Shown piece by piece: positions 54,841-55,401 of a stretch of 55,401 nt of DNA. Origin of the DNA: Reticulitermes lucifugus (lineage: Eukaryota > Arthropoda > Insecta > Blattodea > Rhinotermitidae); assembly GCA_026260175.1 (NCBI GenBank), contig JAKCWW010000404.1:52757-108157 (forward strand), in the 5' to 3' direction. The notes below the pieces were generated by a model. The model did no database searches. It was given only the letters and a program-made list of their open reading frames with translations, and was not told where the DNA came from. Positions within the stretch are counted from its first letter, which is position 1. Every line of letters begins with the position of its first letter. A program made the position numbers and the translations under genes.

Positions 54841-55243
54841 CTGTGCCTTTTTACAAAATCATTTTGACACCAAATGAAATAAAGCAGATATTTAAGCCTA
54901 TACAAAATGCTAGTATAAAGAGCATTTAAATTTGAGTGTAAAATTATTAAAAACAGACTTCATAAAAAATCCTTAACCTCAGGAACTTGTTAAAGCAGTC
55001 AAATATACACTATCATATTAAGCTATGCAGAACAACAATATGCACTGAATGGTGCTGGGAGCCAGAGCAACTGTTTGGATAAAGTTGAATACTATATTAC
55101 CGATCGAAGCGTACGGCTGTTGTTGTCTTCTGTTTCTCTTCATAACTACTTGACAAAACACATAAATGCAATTTGTGGGAAAATGTAGAATTTTTAATGT
55201 TAAACCTGTTACTATATAAAAAGAATCAGTGTTAGTAGAGTCG

Positions 55244-55401
55244 TGGGCCGGGATAGCGTAGTCGGTACAGCAACTCGCTACGAGCTGGACGGTCTGGGTA
55301 TCGAATCCCGGTGGGGGCGAGATTGTCAGCACCCGTCCGGACCGGCCCTGGGGCCTACCCAGCCTCCTGTACAATGGGTACCGGGTCATTCCCGGGGGTA
55401 A
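55244..55401 (+). repeat. tRNA-derived SINE, intact head, cut by window edge (family B)
   Basis: GGCCGGGATAGCGTAGTCGG (A box region) and GGGTATCGAATCCCGGTGGG (B box), then the CCCAGCCTCCTGTACAATGG body and GGTACCGGGTCATTCCCGGG. It is the least decayed copy of this family in the window. Confidence 0.8.

Noticed and set aside
55246-55320. Possible tRNA gene
   Set aside because: A and B boxes are present, but the body continues into a dispersed repeat seen elsewhere in the window, so it is a SINE head.
55018-55389. Minus-strand 123-codon frame at the right edge
   Set aside because: Much of it overlaps the tRNA-derived SINE at 55244-55401.

Overview
This window looks like nuclear DNA of an insect. 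Its coding sequence is cut into short exons with GT-AG introns, and both introns and flanks carry tRNA-derived SINEs, degenerate non-LTR retrotransposon ends, hAT and pogo-like elements and microsatellites. The repeat families resemble those of cockroaches and termites (Blattodea); that placement is an inference from repeat style, not from a marker gene. There are two 50-base assembly gaps (26205-26254 and 44636-44685).

One gene dominates the window, on the + strand. I assembled 25 coding exons by hand from 11643 to 51004. Every exon is open, every junction is GT-AG, and all phases agree. The product is 2463 residues: a signal peptide, four tandem Venus flytrap (ANF-receptor, periplasmic-binding-protein-like I) domains, and a class C (metabotropic-glutamate-like) seven-transmembrane domain with a short acidic cytoplasmic tail. 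Ordinary class C receptors have one Venus flytrap domain, so the fourfold architecture is the main discovery candidate here. Short Cys-containing linkers follow each flytrap domain and look like stubs of the usual cysteine-rich domain. An intron in the same place and phase recurs in copies 1, 2 and 4, which points to serial internal duplication.

Layout: 1-11.6 kb is upstream DNA rich in CpG, with SINE copies, a LINE ORF2 fragment and a long inverted repeat but no supported gene. 11.6-18 kb encodes the signal peptide and flytrap 1. 18-20.7 kb is intron 5, with an internal CpG-rich island. 20.7-31 kb is flytrap 2, 31-38.2 kb flytrap 3, 39-44 kb flytrap 4, and 44.2-46.7 kb the seven-helix domain. 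47.7-51 kb holds the tail and stop. 51-55.4 kb is downstream non-coding DNA with more SINEs. CpG is frequent upstream and scarce through the gene, the usual mark of gene-body methylation in insects.

No second protein gene, free-standing tRNA, rRNA or CRISPR array is supported. The large number of short open frames elsewhere is explained by chance, by antisense shadows of exons, or by repeats.
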